A stretch of DNA of 64,000 bases from Anagrus nilaparvatae. Taxonomy: Eukaryota > Arthropoda > Insecta > Hymenoptera > Mymaridae. The stretch is from contig JAKSXM010000272.1 of assembly GCA_022575985.1 (NCBI GenBank), positions 29,653,501 through 29,717,500 of the forward strand, in the 5' to 3' direction. The position numbers were made by a program, and so were the translations under genes. Shown here piece by piece: positions 60,946 through 64,000 of this stretch. The notes under the pieces were generated by a model that saw only the letters and a program-made list of their open reading frames with translations, did not search any database and was not told the origin of the DNA. How positions within the stretch are numbered: the first letter of the stretch is position 1; each line of letters starts with the position of its first letter.

Positions 60946-61590
60946 ACTAGACTGTGACCACAACAATCTGTGATCTATGATGATAAGGTTTCATCTATTA
61001 AAAATATATTTATTTTTAAAATTAATTTTTCAAAAAATTATTAATGGTATTAATAATACACCAAGAATCTCACATATCATTGTAGTTTAAATTTAAAAAT
61101 TATGGATTCAGTAACCTTTTTAATTAGTCATTCATCAGCTTCTCATCAATAATAATATATAAAAAATCACTAGTTCATATAATATCATACATATATTATA
61201 AAATTATTGCACTTTTTATAGATGCAGAGATAATTTTTTTACTCTGTATTATAATTACTACATTTTTATTTTTTATTTTAGCTTTTGGTGGAATTTTCAA
61301 CCATTTGGTTTAATTTTACTATTTTTGGTTGAAAATTCAACCAATTGGTTTAAAATTCAACCAATTGGTTGAAATTTCAACCAAAAATAGTAAAATTCAA
61401 CCAATTGGTTGAATTTTCAACCAAAGCAGCTCTACCGTGTACAAAAAAAGATCAATTTAAATTTTAGGGCTTAGGGGGGAGGGAGGAATTGGGATATTCA
61501 CCAACGCAAGTTTATTCATTGTAGACAATGTACATTACAGCTGTCTGAATAGATTCCCATAGGTACATCATAAATCAATCAGGGTCGTGG

Positions 61591-61813
61591 TTTTTATAGG
61601 TTTGGCCTTTTTTTTACACTTAGACCCCGACATGCTTCTTTAGTCTTGATTTTGTTGCCCTCCTTAAATTGCTGCTATTAGATATTGTATTATCTACATT
61701 CTTAAAGATCAAGATTTAACATTTTGAAATTAGTTATGGCTGTATACAAAGACCTTTTTTTAAATATTTCTTTATTAATATCAAGAATAATTAGGCTTTT
61801 ATTTCTTGTTCTA
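61591..61813. other. DNA between the foldback element and a decayed open frame
   Basis: Nothing specific recognised. Confidence 0.3.
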
Positions 61814-62097
61814 CTAGTTGCTTTGTTGAAGTCTTGAGTGAATTTTGTCAAAGTGGTGTAGAAGTGAATGCAATTTAAAGGTGTTTTTGACATCAAGTAC
61901 TTCTGCTTTTAGCTTTGCGGGATTCTTTTTAGTTTTCTGTTTAAAAGATTTTGCAGGGGGTTCGTTTCTTTACTATATTTCTTTATTTCTTTATTAAAAA
62001 GTTTCTGAAAATTTATAATTCGTGGAGTAATTTTGTCTTTCTTTTCTAATAACAGAATTTTAGAACGTAAAATTTGAAAATGTATTTTGCTCAGCTC
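61814..62097 (-). pseudogene. Unassigned decayed protein-coding segment
   Basis: The minus strand reads a Lys-rich open frame (KDKITPRIINFQKLFNKEI) from 62097 to a stop at 61909, and continues in another frame with NPAKLKAEVLDVKNTFKL and HHFDKIHSRLQQSN before two stops. The switch between two protein-like frames suggests one frameshifted ancestor, probably a transposon protein, but I cannot name the family. Confidence 0.35.
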
Positions 62098-62498
62098 CTG
62101 TTATTATTTCAGACATTATAAGTGATGTTTTCAAAGTAAAAAAGTAGGTCAATACGGTTTTCAGGACCTAAAAATGTAAAAAAATATTTAATTAATTGCA
62201 TTTTAAGGACATTGCGCATTAAGTAAGTCGTGAATACCTTTGTAAAAGTATTCCAGTCTGCAATAAATACAAAAAATTGAAATTTCATAGGTTTCGCAGT
62301 TCTCATCATGATAAAACATAATATTTTTCGAGTTTTTATAGAGATCTTGTTCCAGTTACAATCTAATCTATAATTATTGAAAAATGAAAAGCATAAGTTA
62401 TAACAATATATTTATTATTGTTTTTATACTTGGTCAAAAATCACACATTTTATAAATTGTTAGTTGAAATATTAAATTTATATTGCAAAATACGCAAT
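62098..62498. other. AT-rich DNA without recognised genes
   Basis: A minus-strand open frame (62109-62309) has no family features. Nothing supported. Confidence 0.35.
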
Positions 62499-62499
62499 A

Positions 62500-62890
62500 C
62501 TCCAGTCAAATCGCGGTCTAGGGTGTATTTTCACTGGCCAACATGAGATTTGCTCTACTATGTGTTTTATGGGTCGATGATCATGGAAATTGGGGTTATT
62601 TCCGGGAAATATTTTTAAAACACCCTTAAATTTGCCAAAACTACCCCCAAAAAGGGTTTTTTTTTATATATTAGGAAGCTGAGTTTCTAGATTTAGCCAA
62701 GAATTGGTATAAGAGGGTTTTTTGGGTCGCTGATCAAGAAATTGAGGTATTTTATTATGAATAATTAATATTTCATCCTTAAATTAGCAAAAACAACCCT
62801 TAAAAGGATAGTCTGATATAAATGCATCCCTATTATAGGGTTTATTTTGCTAATTTAAGGGTGAAATATTAATTATTCATGAAAAATTCC
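62500..62890. mobile_element. Left part of a foldback element of the CTCCAGT family
   Basis: It begins with TACTCCAGTCAAATCGCGG, nearly the same as the left end at 35169, followed by modules with GGGTCGATGATCATG (about 62570) and TTTTTTGGGTCGCTGATC (about 62719). TTTCATCCTTAAATTAGCAA (about 62771) is mirrored by TTTGCTAATTTAAGGGTGAA (about 62846). The matching right end was not found in the window, so it is truncated or continues beyond 64000. Confidence 0.6.
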
Positions 62891-62936
62891 CCCAAATCCA
62901 TTTTGTCACTAGGACCTGATTTATGGCTTAAAAAAT

Positions 62937-62938
<2 letters not shown>

Positions 62939-62982
<44 letters not shown>
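62939..62982. repeat. Poly(T) tract of about 44 bases
   Basis: Uninterrupted T run immediately after the foldback modules; it may be a microsatellite or the tail of a minus-strand retroposon. Confidence 0.85.
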
Positions 62983-62983
<1 letters not shown>

Positions 62984-63142
62984 ACTCTGTCACCTCTTTC
63001 TAAAAATGAAAAAAAAAAAATTATTTTAAAATTGCGGAGCATGCTATCATTCACTATGATCCGATTTTGTGTCTAAAAACTGGCTTTTTATAGCGGATGA
63101 TGGCACTGTCAAATTTTAAAATAATAATTTTATTATTTTTAG

Positions 63143-63298
63143 ATAGGCGATTCGTATTATCAAATCAATTTTATTCAAGAGGATGTAATCCATACGTCGC
63201 AGAGTCCATTGAACGAGAAAAAATTATTTGTGTACCATAAATGGGATTCTACCGGCAAAAAAGTTTCCGAGTTCCGACCGAAATGGTCGGATATTTGA
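63143..63298 (+). other. Unassigned open segment after a splice acceptor-like site
   Basis: After TTATTATTTTTAG (ending 63142) one frame is open for 51 codons (GDSYYQINFIQEDV, later VYHKWDSTGKKVSEFRPKW) to a TGA at 63296-63298. A second frame is open for about 30 codons (RFVLSNQFYSRGCNPYV). Base composition is less AT-rich than its flanks. I recognise neither protein; it may be a transposon exon. Confidence 0.28.
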
Positions 63299-63753
63299 AG
63301 GAAGTAAAAATATATTAGCCAAGACTTATATTAAAAATCACGTATTTTTGACCTAAAATGGGCATACCAACAAGCCTGAAACTTTTTTTTAAACTAAGAT
63401 CAGCATCGTTTTTAAAAAGTTAAAAGGGTACAAAACATTACATTGTGGCGTATAGTCTTGAATAAAATAATTTTTGACTTGGATTGAACCAAAATTTCTG
63501 TTACTATTGTAGAAAACTCATGCAGTATGCACCTTGAGCAACATTTTTATGATCAAGTAATACTTTTAGCCGACACCTCTGAGGCAAATTCTACAAACTT
63601 CCGCAGAGCAGCAATTATTTTGTGCACAGTACAATACGGCTCTGTAATTGCGATTACGGAGGTTTGCAAAATTAGCCTGAATTCTCATACACAAAATCAC
63701 TCCTTGTGACAATCACAACCTTAATGCATAAACGTACTATATTTTAAGCTTAA
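63299..63753. other. Unassigned DNA with a short open frame
   Basis: A plus-strand ATG frame at 63527-63709 (60 codons) and a minus-strand frame overlapping it (NLRNRNYRAVLYCAQNN) both look somewhat coding-like, and neither is recognisable. No call. Confidence 0.25.
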
Positions 63754-63901
63754 GGGACTTTCTACAATTGAGCGATTGACGCCTGCGATCTAACGTAACC
63801 TAACGTTGCGTTGCGCAGAAGTCCATTCCTCATATCAAAAAACCTACTGCGCAACGTAGCGTTCAATCGCAAGCGTCAATCGCTCTATTGTAGAATGTCC
63901 C
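63754..63901. mobile_element. 148-bp MITE with TAA target duplication
   Basis: Ends GGGACTTTCTACAATTGAGC and its inverted partner ATTGTAGAATGTCCC, both continuing through GCGATTGACGC/GCGTCAATCGC. TAA flanks both sides (63751-63753, 63902-63904). It contains GTTGCGTTGCGCAG and CTGCGCAACGTAGCG inner pairing. The TAA duplication and GGG ends are Harbinger-like, as in the element at 40280. Confidence 0.85.
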
Positions 63902-64000
63902 TAAAAGAATTAATTTTAAAATGTTGCAAGAACTTTCAAATTATAATATTTCATCGTATGAAAGACCTTTGAATTTTAAAAACTTAAAATAATGTGATTT

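Larger units (their letters stand above)
59727..61439. mobile_element. 1.7-kb TIR element with palindromic AACCAATTGGTT modules, TA target duplication
   Basis: Ends CACGGTAGAGCTGCTTTGG and CCAAAGCAGCTCTACCGTG, with TA at 59725-59726 and 61440-61441. Each arm is about 265 bp and contains several copies of the perfect palindrome TTCAACCAATTGGTTGAA or near variants, then a shared TATAATACAGAGTAAAAAAA word. The interior (60000-61180) has two smaller TIR elements and a CpG-rich palindrome but no transposase. It sits in the right arm of the surrounding foldback element. Confidence 0.85.
58768..61590. mobile_element. Large foldback element of the GGGTCGCTGA-module family, with nested insertion
   Basis: The left arm (from about 58768, CACGACCCCGACTGA, through TTGTCTACAATGAATAAACT and a C-rich run, then modules at about 58929 and 59063) is mirrored on the right: inverted modules at about 59520-59730, then, after a 1.7-kb inserted element, AATTTAAATTTTAGGGCTTA, AGTTTATTCATTGTAGACAA and TCAGGGTCGTG at about 61590. 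Loop about 59160-59440. No coding content was recognised. Confidence 0.78.

Noticed and set aside
1..64000. CRISPR array or bacterial operon
   Set aside because: Intron-rich eukaryotic genes; the only short-unit tandem array has no spacers.

Overview
The window is a very AT-rich stretch of animal nuclear DNA. Protein-coding genes are split by many short GT-AG introns, poly(A) signals are AATAAA, and repeats are abundant. The protein set (an FMNL/Frl formin, a G-alpha-12/13 'concertina' type subunit, Prp31, a histidine acid phosphatase of the venom/lysosomal class) points to an insect. The extreme AT content, the phosphatase and the small secreted peptides make a hymenopteran, possibly a parasitoid wasp, my best guess. 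That is inference, not proof.

Layout. 1-12150: upstream non-coding DNA of the formin with a decayed copia fragment (150-575). 12151-23625 (+): 15 exons of the formin, lacking only its N-terminal exon; its 6-kb intron holds a 127-bp-module repeat and a 1.7-kb near-perfect palindrome. 23626-27750: convergent AT-rich intergenic DNA. 27752-29162 (-): G-alpha gene, five exons. 29163-31998: divergent promoter region. 31999-34153 (+): Prp31, eight exons. About 34882: first exon of an unidentified plus-strand gene, with a foldback element inserted at its possible stop codon. 35171-49330: a transposon-rich zone containing a CXC-domain element, a MULE relic, a TIR element with a 42-bp minisatellite, nested MITEs, a non-LTR RT relic, and one plausible first exon on the minus strand (46697-46815).

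49609-56553: a small cluster of secreted-protein genes. Peptide gene A (minus, 3 exons, 95 aa) and peptide gene B (plus, 3 exons, 83 aa) flank an acid phosphatase gene (plus, 6 exons, 415 aa). A and B share the same signal-peptide end (N-x-[IV]-x-C-[FV]-P) and the same phase-0/phase-0 intron structure with matching exon 2 and 3 sizes, but have unrelated mature parts. That pattern is typical of fast-evolving secreted (for example venom) peptide families. The phosphatase keeps the RHG catalytic histidine but has lost the HD proton-donor motif.

57290-64000: a pogo-like relic, a large palindromic element with another TIR transposon inserted in one arm at a TA site, further MITEs, and unassigned open frames.

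How the genes work together: formin, G-alpha-12/13 and Prp31 are housekeeping or cytoskeletal genes with no obvious operon-like link. The secreted cluster is the accessory part of the window. Roughly half of the non-coding DNA is TIR/foldback element sequence, several loci sharing one modular repeat grammar.
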